This document shows, piece after piece, positions 11,548 through 23,462 of a DNA stretch of 64,000 nucleotides. The translations under genes were made by a program, and so were the position numbers. The notes below the pieces were generated by a model. The model ran no database searches. It saw nothing but the letters and a program-made list of their open reading frames with translations, and had not been told where the DNA came from. Every line of letters begins with the position of its first letter. The first letter of the stretch is position 1. The DNA is from Limnoperna fortunei (taxonomy: Eukaryota > Mollusca > Bivalvia > Mytilida > Modiolidae): assembly GCA_944474755.1 (NCBI GenBank), contig OX104119.1, positions 85,378,896-85,442,895 on the forward strand, read 5' to 3'.

Positions 11548-12291
11548 CTGTACAAAAATTAAGTTATTAAACACAATAATTCCATATATATACTTATCTG
11601 ACATCCATGCTTTACAATGATAAATGAGGCTCCCAAGAAACTATGATTTGCTCCCTAGGGTTGCAAATTGAAATTTAGTTTCCATTTTGAATGCAGTTTA
11701 GCCCGGACAGATATAAATATGAAAGGGAAATATTCAACTCCATAATTACATGCCAAATTTTGTTTATTTCAGAAATCAATTGAGACATGCATGTCCTGAA
11801 GTCTGATGTGAACATCAAACATCAATAAACTTAAAGAAACATTATAATAACTTATTGTCCAGAAACATCTTTTTTGGAAACATTTTTGGCATAGCAGATT
11901 CTGTTTTAATTTATGTCTAATATGCACTACATATTGTGCCCTCAATCCATACCTCAAATTCTGTTTAGTAGTTTTAGGAGTTGCGTTAAGAAAATGTGTG
12001 ATGGAAGAAAAGACAAAAACAGTATTTCTCCCCAACAAAGTGGAGACAAAACTTCCACTTAAACTTACTAGCTGTATGTCTCCATAAACACAATGTACCG
12101 CGTTTACTGAGCCTTTGTAGGACAGACAACCTATAAAGTTTACTTGCCTACATATACGTTTGTAGGTTAAGAGGAACAAAAAAGTTTATTTTACTACTCA
12201 GCATTTTGTCAGTAAAGATGAACCACAAAGTCTACTTGAATGCTGATTATATCAAATACAAATATGAATTTAAATTGGAAAAATGTTTCAC

Positions 12292-12549
12292 CTTCTACAC
12301 GTAGCTGCGCCTGTCTTTCAATGTCCTTTATCCTTACACTGTATAGGCCTTTATCAGAGAGTAAAGTGTTTCTGATGTCCAGACTGTGGATTTTACCACA
12401 CTGTCCTGGTATAAACTTCTTTGATCTTACAATCTCCACCCCATCTTGTAACCATAATGAGCACAGCCCACATTCCTTTGTCCTGATCTCAAAGTGAGCA
12501 TCACAACCTTCATTAACAGTGACATCACATAGATCTAATGTCAAACAAT
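12292..12549 (-). CDS. Ig-domain exon 1 of HEPN-Ig gene
   Basis: 258-bp exon, acceptor GATCTATTCAG|ATTG, donor AGAAG|GTGAAA, phase 1-1. The protein begins (D)CLTLDLCDVTVNEGCDAHF, with Trp in SLWLQDG and F strand DKGLYSVRI. It lacks both canonical Ig cysteines and is the most divergent of the four domains. It directly follows the 37-bp exon at 14075-14111, whose outgoing phase fits. Confidence 0.78.
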
Positions 12550-14074
12550 CTGAATAGATCAAAATGATATTCTTAAAATACATGTAGATCAGAGGATGCC
12601 TATTCTGTAAATAATGTAAAGAAATGTAAATAAACACATCATTATTGAAGTCTAATGAAATACATGTACCATCTTATTTATGGTAATTTATTGTAATTTA
12701 ACAATCTTGTAGTAGTACAATCACATACATGTAGGTATGAATTATTAACATCAGATGGCTTTGTAGATGAAGTGTTATAAGACATCAAAAGATTACTTAT
12801 TGTTTATTTTTTATTTTTTTTATTATATTGTCCATGTCAATTAAGATTGGGGTCAAGTACACACTGCCTGCAGTGAGAATCGAACCCGCAATCTCAGTGT
12901 TGACACACCACGTGATTAATAAATAGTAGATGAACTACCTAAACCACTCAGCCATCACGGCCCCTGTATGTGTATGCATTTATTATTAAAAAGAATTATA
13001 TGTACACTCCAAAAACTTTTTGATGATACACATCTATGTAACTATAACAACGGTTTTGGTATGCAGCTTACATGATGAAAATTGAGAGTTGGGCCATCTA
13101 AACATAAGATCATGGACTTTGCCTTCCTTATGGTGTACTTCACTTGTAACATATTTTGTTTTGGAACCACCTTCCAGCAATTAGTGTAAATATAATGCAA
13201 TATTATTTCAGCTTTTCACAACAATTCAACTGATACAAACTAAAGATCTATTCCAGATCCAACCAACATCTGAAAATGCAATTTCAAAATGGCTGCCATT
13301 CAGGAAATTTAAAAAATTTATATTCAAAAACCAAAATATTGTGTTCTTAGCTATCCCTTCATTAGCAGTTCACTACATTTTATAAACCTATGATCTAACA
13401 CCACTTTCCAACTACTTATGTTTTCTCAAACCTATTAAAGTTTCAGTCCAGATAGGAAAACATAGCTGAAATGAAAAAAAAGGGCAGCCATTCGACCATC
13501 CTGAATTTTTCAAGAAATATTTTGCTTTCATCAGCCCTTCATTATGCACTAAATAACCCCAAAATATTAACCCATAATCTCAAACCATCTTTCAGTAACA
13601 ATTGGACACATGATTAGACAGATATTTAACATAAATTTATCTCCCCTTTTAACTGTCTAATGATGGGCAAAATCATGTATCTACTGATTTAAAATGCATG
13701 GATACCAAGACTTTTTATTGTTTTAAAATAAAGTACTCCAATTTTTGAATAAAATGACAGTCTAAAAAATTTTATCAGCCAGATTTTTTTTTAAAAGTAA
13801 ATATACATGTACTACAGGATTACCAATTTTTCGTGTATTATCTTTGTTAAATTTCATTAAAAAGGGTTCTAAAATGTATAGTTTTTGTTTAAAGATTTAA
13901 AAAAAACAAGCATGGAGACATATATTTTTTATTCCATTATTGACGTGCATATAGTCCAAAGAACAAAATGTCTGAAAATAAAACAATTTCATCAGCTACA
14001 TCTATTAGTGATGATCTACCTTAATATGGCGACCATGTATCATGTAAAAAGGTCTACTGTATAATTAAACATAC
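12550..14074 (-). other. Intron with SINE fragment and repeats
   Basis: No coding potential seen. It holds a partial SINE (12838-12966) and degenerate copies of a repeat with landmarks such as AAATGGCTGCCATTC near 13290 and 13480. The rest is AT-rich. Confidence 0.6.
12838..12966 (-). repeat. Truncated tRNA-headed SINE
   Basis: Head half of the SINE family found whole at 18883 and 37091, in minus orientation. It includes the B-box-like GGTTCGATTCTCACTGC (reverse complement visible near 12875) and the A-box region near 12945. The 3' half is missing. Confidence 0.7.
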
Positions 14075-14111
14075 CTGGTAATAGTTTTTCTGATAAAAGT
14101 CTTCTTATTGT
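14075..14111 (-). CDS. 37-bp exon linking HEPN and Ig exons
   Basis: Acceptor TATGTTTTCAG|ACAAT and donor CCAG|GTATGT bound 37 bp coding TIRRLLSEKLLP plus one base. It enters in phase 0 and leaves in phase 1, exactly what is needed to join the HEPN exon (ends phase 0) to the first Ig exon (starts phase 1). The phase match is the main support; no transcript evidence is available. Confidence 0.65.
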
Positions 14112-14835
14112 CTGAAAACATAAATTAATCTGTAATTAATGCATTAAGAAAGCTAGAAATGAGAAATACACCAATTTGTTTTCTTTTTAACAATCTTGAT
14201 TAATTTGCTTTATGTTCAAACAACAGCTCTCAAGTATATGTCAGGGTTCTCCCCAGGAATTTTGGAAAGCACTGTGGTGTCGTGCTTTAAAAGGGGTCCA
14301 ATTTTGCATGTCACATTGTACATTTCATGCATCACATGAATTTGTGTGTGTGTGTGTTATCTCTAACAGGGGGTAACTTTGTTGAATTTAATAACAGATG
14401 ATAACAGATATAAATACAAAGCTTCTATTAACATTGGCACTTATAACAAATAAACAATAAAGCTACAACAGTTATGTGCCATGTACAAACATTTTGCATT
14501 TTCTTCACATCTGTCTTCTTTCCTTTTTTTTGCATAACTCACTATTTTTAAATAATTACATTTTTTTATTTAGCTAATTGTGTTATTCAACACTTGGTCA
14601 TAGTTTGGTATATAATTCAACATGCAATACATAAGTTCAATTATATTTCACTTTCACAGTCCAACACATTTAAGTTCTGTAATTAATCTGTCACAAAAAA
14701 CTGTAATGATGTGGTTTATATCGGTTGAATATCATGAATATATACTGTTAAATATCCAGCAATCTGTACATATACTAGTATACTGATAAACGTCCATTAA
14801 CATTAATTCTGTGTCAACAATATAAGAAATCTTAC
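14112..14835 (-). other. Intron, no gene seen
   Basis: AT-rich intron containing a (TG)n stretch near 14345 and a short repeat-like piece (AGGGTTCTCCCCAGG near 14243). No credible coding region. Confidence 0.5.
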
Positions 14836-15527
14836 CTCCTCTAACTGACATTGTTGGAGAAGAGTATTTTGGAGCTGCAGACATATTGCTATATTTAGCG
14901 GTTGTTTAGCAATATCTCTCAGCCTTTGTTTTGTTTCTGGTACTTTATTATAAACCTTTGCTAAAAATAGTAATGAAGCCTCTACATCGGCCATTGACTT
15001 TTGGTATTCACTGTTGGAGATTTTCCCTTCCTTGGCATGAGCAAATGAGTGGTTCCTTGAGTTAACCAGAAAATCAAGAGCATTTCTCTCTGGAGATCCT
15101 TGCTGCACAAGTGTTGTAAAGTTTACCAGAAGAAGTCTAGCCAGGGTAAAGTCAAGGTCCTGCAGCTGGAGATTAGGATTGACAGGACAACAGCAGTGTG
15201 GAGCTGACTTACTACCATGATTATGTCCACGTAATTTACTGCCAGTTTTGTCGAGCAATATGTCCAATTGTGGTGGATGTAGCACTCTATTGCCTCTGAT
15301 TCCTGTTCGAGTTCCAGGTGGACACTGACAACATGGATAACAATTGAAACACAGATGATAGATGTAATGTCCATTTTTCTCTATGAACTTCTGGAGTGTA
15401 ATGCCTTGACTTGTCAGATAGAAATCCAGTAGATGTAGAAATGAATCTTTGGTTTCATCTACAATTACTGTTGAATGGCGGTAGAAGTTTTCTTGTTCCT
15501 GTGTCATTTTTCTTTCAGGTCCAAACA
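14836..15527 (-). CDS. HEPN (DZIP3-like) domain exon
   Basis: A 692-bp exon, acceptor TTGTCTTTCAG|TGTTT, donor GAGGAG|GTAAGA, phase 1 in and phase 0 out, ~230 codons. The N-terminal part (EQENFYRHSTVIVDETKDSF) leads into a Cys/His-rich insert (CFNCYPCCQCP ... PHCCCPVNP, residues ~58-115). A helical segment follows with RNHSFAH near residues 157-163, then a Ser-x-x-Glu-Tyr helix. RNxxxAH matches the R-x4-6-H signature of HEPN domains, specifically the DZIP3-like type; active HEPN proteins cut RNA or bind nucleotides. The Cys-rich insert may bind zinc. An upstream exon must exist but was not found. The role is unknown; DZIP3-like HEPN proteins are abundant in molluscs and are often suspected immune factors. 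Confidence 0.75.
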
Positions 15528-16956
15528 CTGAAAGACAAAAAAATGTAATAAAGCCAAATAAAAGCCTAACACCAATGGAAGGGGGCCTTGATGGCTGAGT
15601 GGGTACCGTTGTTATTTACTGATTAAATGCCTGTAGGGTTGCAGCATTGTGTGTGATTTGAACATTTTCCCCATAGGGTCTTATGTTAAACTACAACTGT
15701 ACACGTATACTGTGGTGGCAGTCATTTTAAATTGGCATAAGCAAAAAATTGTACAGTGGACCAACCAATGAATATCTCTAATAAGTTTGGTTTTGGAAGA
15801 TTCACCAAGTTCTGGAAAGCAGCATTTTTAATGTCTTTCGGTGGCAGCCGTTTTGGATTCCAGATCAGAGTAAAAACATGTACATGTACTAGTAACTACA
15901 TTACAATCTTCTTTGAGGTTTAGGGTCATACTTAAAACTAACTTTTGCCATGGCAGCCATTTCTAATTACTGATTGGAATAAAAAGCATTGTCAGCCTGA
16001 TTTCCTGCCAGAGCACCAGTAATTTTTCTGATCTGCTTAATTTTATTACCAGTTTGTCATCTTTGATAGATTGAATAATCTTATGGTTTCTTAATGTCCG
16101 TTTGTTGCGACTACAATGAGCTTATCTATAAAAGGAGTCTTCATCATGCATACATTATCCTAACATGTCACCTGCCATGCAGCTGGCTTCAACTAGTATG
16201 GCCTAACAACCTACCACGTGGGAGCCTCCTTATCCCACCCAGTATTGTCTAGGTGTATCCTTTGAACTTTTAGTGTTTGTTTGTTTGAATGGAGTTTAAC
16301 GCCACATTCAGCAATTATTCAGCTGCATCATAGCATCCAGTTTTATTTAAAATTGCAGGTGAGGAAGACAAGTTTCATCAAAAATCATTGGACCTGAATG
16401 ATATTCGAGCTTAATCTGAACCTCATCATGGTTAACTCACTTGCCTAATATAAACACAAACTTTATAGAGGACCATCCAAACAATATTGCTAGTAAATTT
16501 TTGTTTACATTGATTAACCGTTTTCAGAGAAGCCTTTTAAAACTTTTTCCAATAGGGTCCTATGTTAAACTAAGTCCTGCAGTGGTGGCCATTTTGAATT
16601 TCCAATTGCCATAAAAAACACAAACTTTATAGAGGACCATCCAAACAATATTGCTAGTAAGTTTTGTTTTGATTGGTTAAAGGGTTTCAGAGAATAAGCC
16701 TTTTTAAACTTGTTTTCCCATAGGGTCCTATATTAAACTAAGTCTTGCGGTGGTGGCCATATTGGTGTACCAATCCAAATAAAAAACACAAAGGTCCATC
16801 CAATGAACATTATGGCAAAGTTTGGTTTTAATTGGCCAAGAGGTTTCAGAGAAGAAGATTAAAATGTAAAAATTTTACAGACGCCGACAACGACACCAAC
16901 GGACGCAAAGTGATAACAAAAGCTCACATGACCCTATGTGTCAGGTGAGCTAAAAA
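15528..16956. repeat. Dispersed repeat cluster
   Basis: Non-coding. A partial SINE-head-like piece (gggggccttgatggctgag) lies near 15585, a SINE tail fragment near 16270-16340, and internal repeats (gggtcctatgttaaacta, gtggtggccattttg, aggaccatccaaacaatatt) at about 15670, 16550 and 16720. The stretch ends at 16880-16955 with GACGCCGACAACGACACC ... GTCAGGTGAGCTAAA, the terminal signature shared with the repeat at 9548-9605. Confidence 0.6.
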
Positions 16957-18882
16957 AGCAGGCAAAGCCAGTAAAATATGGTTTGTATTTTATTTATATC
17001 ATTATTTTTTGTCTGGAAAACTGATTCAGTAGCAACAGATCGAGTCGGGTCATAATCTAGCACCTTCTTTTTCCCCCAAACAAATTATGATTGCATGACC
17101 ATTTCTACAAGATGTATTTAAATCCAGCATTTTTCCTCAAATGCTTCATTTTACCAAGTGGAAACACTTGTAATCAACATTCATATTTCTACCTTTTAGC
17201 AATTAACAAAATAGACATTCATACAGTTAAAACCTTGTCAACCAAGGGAGATAATTGTAGGCACTGAAGAATGTAAACAAACTATAAAAATGAAGATTTT
17301 AATGTTAATATATGAAATTGATCCATATTAAAAGAACAAACTTAAAAGATTCCTATTTTAGAAATACAATTACAGAAATGTCTAGCTGAGATTACAAAGA
17401 TAGCTTCTACATTGTTTGTGTGGTTTGGGGGGGGGGGGGGGGTGTTTCACGTGTAGATGGAAAAAGCCAGGATATGCACATATATGTAAAAGTGACATTT
17501 AAGTAGGTGGAGTGGTTTCATTTGGTAACCATGGACCTTGTACCCAATAAATGCACTCTGTTACTAATTTTAAAAACATGTTTTTTTTGCTTTCACGATT
17601 TATTTCAAATTCTTGTATTGATGTTTACTTGTTTACAATACATGGTTACAACATCATAGCATTATGATGTGACAGTTTGCGTTTACGTGACGTAAAGGGT
17701 ACATGTACTTCTGGCTGTGTAAATCTTTCTTTTAAAGAAATTTCTTTGGAAATATTGCTATTAACCTATTAATAATCAGTTGAATTTTAGTAAATACAAA
17801 TGTACACCCATTTTTGAACCATAATTATATATTGAGTACTTTTTAAGAATGTTTGATTGCGCAATTAATAAAAAAAATTATAAAAGAAATGTAAAAATGT
17901 GTTCTAAAAGATGTGCCCATTTTTCTTCTTAAAAAGGTAACATTTTTATTAATTTGGAATTCAATATTGATTTTATTTAAAGATATAGCCTTCCTTAGTT
18001 CATATAGTTTATTATGACATATATATAGCTTGCGAAAGCTAAAACTTATCATCCAGCCTTAGATATGACACATGATGAAAGTTACTGATTTTTTTTAAAT
18101 CAAGTGTTGAGTTTAACAATTGAAAGTGTTAAAGTTTGTTCATTAAAAAAAGTTTAAACGACTCTATTTTAATTCGGAATGAGATGAAACTTGGCAGATT
18201 TGCTCGTGATATTGGGAACAAAAAGTAAATACAGTAATAATAAAGTGTGAAAATTGACGGCTCTGTAAATAAGCTTTGACTGAGGGAGAGGAACTTAGTT
18301 CTTATTTTGATATTTGGCTGTGCCGAACTGTAGCAAGAACAGTGGATTTATTATTCAATGAAATTTTGATATTAGAGCTGTATTTAAAAAGCAGTTTCAT
18401 ACAGAATTGATAAATAAATTTATTTCTATAATTTGTTAAAAGTATTGGTTGTTTTTCAGCTGATTGTGCAAAGCCCATTTCTGGACTATTTTATGGGTGT
18501 TTGTGAGTTACTTTGAGTACCCTTCGGGGTTTCTAAATTTGCTAAAAATTTGATATGACATGACACCCTGAAAATTTAATGTGATATAACTGAAATTATT
18601 TCACTTGTTTTGAGGGATCTCTCATTACTCAACAAAACGTGGTGCCCCTTAGAACAAAAAATGTTAACAGTTTCCCCAATACGCAAATAATTAAGAGGCG
18701 GTTGTCATATGTGAAATTAGAAAACAACCATGCTTCACAAGAAGAACGAATACATTTACACTGGTCAAATTGTTGGGTGACAGGGAGGGTCTAATGCTAA
18801 GGGGAACGCGAGGCCATATTCAAATTTTGACCGGGTTATGAGGTCTTTGAGAAATTATAATTCAAAGTTAAACAAAATTCGA
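16957..18882. other. AT-rich intergenic or upstream intron, no gene seen
   Basis: No credible ORF, RNA gene or mobile element recognised. A G run of ~16 lies at 17427. Exons 5' of the HEPN exon could lie here, but none was identifiable. Confidence 0.5.
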
Positions 18883-19145
18883 GGGGCCCCGGTGGCAGAG
18901 TGGTCAAGGTAGTTCATCTACTATTGATCACATGGTCTAGCTGTCAACACTGAGATTTCGGGTTCGATTCTCACTGCAGGCAGGGTGTACTCGACTCCAA
19001 TCTTAATTGACAAGGATTGCCAGTTTTCCTACCGCAGGTCGGGGGTTTTCTCCGGGTACTCCTGCTTCCTCCCCCCAAAAAAACTGGACACCATTATATA
19101 GCTGAAAAATTGCTGAAATTGGCGTTAAACACCATCAAACAAACA
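18883..19145 (+). mobile_element. Full-length tRNA-headed SINE
   Basis: 263-bp SINE with tRNA-like head: A box GGTGGCAGAGTGGTC and B box GGTTCGATTCTCACTGC. A body with CTCCGGGTACTCCTGCTTCC follows, and the tail GGCGTTAAACACCATCAAAC runs into a CAAACA-type end. It is flanked by 14-bp direct repeats, TAAACAAAATTCGA at 18869-18882 and TAAACAAAATTTGA at 19146-19159 (one mismatch). It is not a functional tRNA gene. Confidence 0.85.
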
Positions 19146-19159
19146 TAAACAAAATTTGA

Positions 19160-20424
19160 AATTTTGCTTTTGCAGCCATACTTTCTTCCAGCGAATTTTT
19201 CTATTCTTTCCTTTCATTTATTTCTGATAAACTATACATCATTTTAAAGCTAAATGAATGAACTGCCGCGCGCCGGCCAAACACTAATAGTTTTTGACCA
19301 GGGTGAAGCATTTTGGAGAAATCTTGGTTCCAAAGTGAAAATTTGATGTAGTGACACTTGCAAAAATTTCAATTTCGGTCAACTTTTAGGTACTTTATTT
19401 ATTTGCAATAAACTATATATCTTCATACAGATCTTTTAAATACATTCCAGTGGCATTTTTAATTTTTATTCTATGTCAAGCCAAAAAAGGTACAGGTATG
19501 AACAAAAATTGGATTATTTTTCTTACACATTAATGTAAATGAGTCAACTTGGATTTAGCATTCTGGGGTTAGTTAAATTTTATATATTCTGTAGATTTAT
19601 ATTTACAAACAAGAAAAATAAATTTTCATACTATTGATGTACTTGCGCATTAAATACATTTTCTATCGCATTTCATGCATAGACACGAATTCGTAACTCG
19701 TGTAAACCATCAGTCGGAAGACTTTATAACTTGTTTATTCCAATGAATTTAATAAATAAATAGTCAAAATGTGGGACTGCATAAACTTATTTGATATAAG
19801 ATATTTTGTTCACTGTATATCTGTATATACGCGGTATATAAGCGCATCCATACGGACATTACTTAACATTAGGTGTTCTCTCAAAAAGGCTAATAAATAA
19901 ATAAAATATTTTTTTAGGCTCAAACTGATTTGTTTTACTATTAAAAGTTATTTCTTGGTGAAATATATGTCACAAATAGTGGCAGGCGTACACAAGTCGG
20001 ATCCCGTTTTAGACCCTCTCAGGGAAAATCCATTATTTGTCTGTATTTGGCCGCTTCGGTCCTACTTTTTTTCGTCCATAGTAAATGTTGTCCACAGTAG
20101 ACATCGGCCCCGGACCTTTCGGCCATACTATTTATGTTTACAGTTAGTATATTGTTGATATATTCAGTATGTACAGGGATTAAAATGAACTATAATTTAG
20201 TTAGTTATCTTTAAATATTTCAAAGATGATTCGTTTTTGTGTGGTAAAATAATCAAAGTACATACCGCTTTAAGACTTTATTGTTTTATTGTTTCATAAG
20301 CAATAACAAATAAGATTGAAGTTGGCTTGTTCTTAAGCTTGGTTCATCCTTTGATATTTAACAATGTTGTTTTGGTTAATTGACATCAAAGAGGTTTTTT
20401 TCTTTGTCTAAGTGGTGTCAGAAG
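19160..20424. other. AT-rich intergenic, no gene seen
   Basis: No credible coding sequence; the short ORF near 19955 has no recognisable features. A small GC-rich island (ccgcgcgccggcc) is at about 19263. Confidence 0.5.
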
Positions 20425-21809
20425 TACATTTATTTGATTGGTCCAGATTACTTCCGATTGAAGTTTTTAACGAAATTTTTTTTTGATAATGAAGTTGATA
20501 GGATAAATGACCGAACTATTTTTAGTGTAACCAATGTAAAAAAAGATGGCGGCATTGGCGATGGCAAATTATTTGCATTATAAATTGATGTTAATGATTT
20601 ATTAAATATAAAACTATTCTTGTGTTCGATAAAGAAAATAAAGATATAGATTTCATTTAGTTAATGAATAACATTTGGTATCTGGGAACTGGGAACCCTT
20701 CCCAGTTGTTAATGAATAACAGTTGGTACATAAAAATCAACAAAATATTCATACGTTAGGTCAACAATCCCTACTACTCAAATACACCAGAAACATGAAA
20801 TTGAGAATAGGAAAATTTATTTTTTAATTCAATTTTAAAGAATTATATCGATTATATGAATAAGCTGTCTCAATTGTGTCCACCCTTTTTAGAATATTTT
20901 AGTAAATATTATCTTTCCAGAAAAGAAAAGTGGGCCATGTGTTTCAGGACAGGTGAATATGGAAATGTAAATAATAATATGTATTTAGAAAGTTTTCATA
21001 ATCAAGTAAAAACTATTTATGTTGATGGAAAAATAAATAGAAGAATAGAGATACTCATTGAAACATTACTGCAGATAGAAAATAACCTTTATTTTTAAAC
21101 ATTTAAAATCAGACATATATAATATACCATCAGATAAAGATGTTCAAACTTTAGACAAACATCAAGCTAGTTTTGATATACCAGATTCTTCAATTAATCA
21201 AGTAAATGAAAAAACATTTTCTATTTTGTCAAATAGCAATCTTTATACAATTTCTCAGCTCCATGAAAACTGTCCTGAATCACATTGCTTCTGTAACTGT
21301 AAAAAATTTCCATGTTTTGATTTATGCCGTCACATCCTTCTTGTAATTGTTACGATTTTAATGAGGGAAATATATGTAAACATATTCACAAAATTCAATC
21401 CGTTTTGAATCGGGATAAGAGTAGTCAGATTTCAGAGGAATGTGCTGAAAATGTTCAAGTTTTTAAGAAAAATAACTCGTCAGATGTAAGAGATCAAGCT
21501 CCTTCAAAATTCTCAGTCACATCCAAGGTTCAGTGTATTAAGGAGCGACTTGATAAAATATTTAAAGAAGTCAACACAAATCAATTTGTTCAAGATAATA
21601 GACTCGATAATATTATATCTGCCCTTGATTTTATTATATCAGCCAATGATGGCTCTGAACAACTTAGTACATTAAGCCATATGAAGAAAACAGAAAAAAT
21701 TGCTTCAAATGCCAACAATATTCTGCAGCCAAGGTTTAAATCAACCATTAATTCATCTGGAAGGAAGAAAAAACATCCTTTTAAAAAGCCATCCCAGTGT
21801 TCAATCTAG
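20425..21809 (+). pseudogene. Decayed SWIM-finger transposase (MULE-like)
   Basis: A broken coding region in at least three frames. The left part (20425-20855) has a second diverged, inverted copy at 46228-46675, including a shared AAGATGGCGGC start-like site. From 20856 the protein has WAMCFR, NMYLESFHNQVK and RRIEILIETLLQIE. A SWIM zinc finger follows at ~21340 (CNC ... GNICKHIH). The last part is a basic tail ending KKKHPFKKPSQCSI. This order is typical of the C-terminus of MULE-type transposases or their domesticated relatives. The DDE core is missing, and stops lie at ~21097 and ~21405. The MULE label is an inference from SWIM plus the preceding motif. Confidence 0.6.
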
Positions 21810-23385
21810 AATTGGACCTAAGGGGGTCATGATGGCCCTAATAACTTACCATAGGGGGCCAGAATTTATAGCTAGGGGTCAATAAAACCTATATAGAGAC
21901 ATGACAACCGGACAAATAGTGAAGGCTTAGGATTTAGTTTGCTAATCTCTGTAACTATAACAGATACAAGAAAACTAAAAAGTGACAAATGTTAAGGAAC
22001 TTTTTGGACAACTTTTTGACATATTTTGGCTAAAAATTTCTGACTAGCGAAGGCGAGCCGTATATCTTGAATGTTTCAATGACTCCGCTTATCACAAAAA
22101 CTCACAAACCGTAAGTCGAAATCACAAAAGGTCTTCACCATTTATCGTCCTTTGACATGTCCTTAAAGAAAATCTCAAAGTCAAAGTTCACAAGTGACCT
22201 CGACCTTAGGCCTCCAATCTTGTTATCATAACAACTCAAAAACTATAAAAGATAGAAGAAGAAAATAAATGGGAAAAATACTCCTCTCATCAAGGCCTTC
22301 ATTTGATACATTTGGTCCGAAACTGTACGATGAACCGTTTTCGAGTTCGGGCTCTTGGCTCGTTTCAGTTAATCAGTTTTTGGCATACAACTTGAAAACT
22401 GTTACAGATAATATAGTAAACATATAGGTTTAAAATGATCATCAAGTAAAGGCCTTCAATTTGAGCCCAAATTTAAAGGTCACAGGTCAAGGTCATACCA
22501 TAGCAACCAGGTCTCCATTACAAAAAGTCCTTAGCAACCATATATTTTTTAAATCAGGATGATGTACTTTACTGAAACATGTCATTTTACAACCGGAAGT
22601 AGCATTTTGTCCTTAGCAACGGCCACGAAAGTCCTTGACAACCATGTATTTTTTTACTCAGGACCACAGAAATAGCCTATTCCGCCTAACAAATGGTTCA
22701 GTAACTTATGTAGTCAAGTTCACAACAAGAGATGAAGAAAAATTAATTTCATAAAGGTATCTGGGAAAGACCTTTCTAATTGTTCTTGAACAATTAGCCC
22801 TATCTTTGTTTTAGTTTTTATTTGATCAATGTTATACAGATGCTTGTAATTTGAGTTTTCACCCCTGCTGCAAAACATTTTTGAGATCTAGTAAGAATAC
22901 AGTAAGTACCGAATCCAACCGGTAAAACCGGCAAAATCCGGTTTTTGGGGAAACATTTTTCTGGTTTTTTTTGGTTTTTTGTTTTTTTTGTTGTAAATTT
23001 GGAAATTAATTAAATAATATAATATTGAACTTTTTTCTTACTTTGACTTGTACAAAAATAGACAAGGATTTAAATTTGTTATGTACAAATATGTATACTA
23101 CATTATATTTTTATATGTATGCGGATTAGTACTGCTTGTTTCATAAAAATATGTACAGCAAGAAACCTAAGCCATGCCAGCTTCTTAGACAAAATTTCAA
23201 ATAACTATTGTGCAATTCTGTACAAGAAGAAAATCTTCAATTTGTACATATCTGTATATTTTTAATTGAAAATTAACACGTCATTAAAACTTTGTGGGAA
23301 AGTTTACTTGAGATGTGGGAAAGCCAGTTTATAGAAGACACTTTCCCCTGTAAAGTTCAGTTAGCAAAAAAATCCTAGAATACTG
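21810..23385. other. Intergenic repeats, no gene seen
   Basis: Degenerate repeat material: gaccttaggcctccaatc and ggtctccattacaaaaagtc type blocks near 22200 and 22510, and two copies of a 'gtccttagcaac' block near 22530 and 22608. A low-complexity ccggttttt stretch lies near 22930. No coding region supported. Confidence 0.5.
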
Positions 23386-23462
23386 GGTTGCTGTAATTTT
23401 AGTCCACTTTAACGATTGTTAATATTCCTCGTTAAAGTGGACGTTCTAAAATTACAGCAACC
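23386..23462. repeat. 77-bp foldback hairpin
   Basis: Arms 23386-23415 and 23429-23462 are complementary (GGTTGCTGTAATTTTAG plus TCCACTTTAACGA and their reverse complements). The loop is ~13 bases and one arm has a 4-base bulge. No host gene is nearby, so it is probably a foldback element or MITE core. Confidence 0.75.

Larger units (their letters stand above)
10671..11562. repeat. Tandem duplication of an Ig exon
   Basis: Two ~353-bp blocks, 10671-11023 and 11210-11562, are nearly identical. They lie 539 bp apart and each contains an entire 258-bp Ig exon plus its splice sites and flanking intron. The 186 bp between them is unique. Intron and exon are similarly conserved, so the duplication looks recent. 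Confidence 0.9.

Noticed and set aside
11769..12179. 136-codon minus-strand ORF as a further exon of the HEPN-Ig gene
   Set aside because: No Ig features, no matching splice sites or phase.
18883..19000. tRNA gene
   Set aside because: A and B boxes are present, but the sequence does not fold as a full tRNA and is part of a SINE with target duplications.
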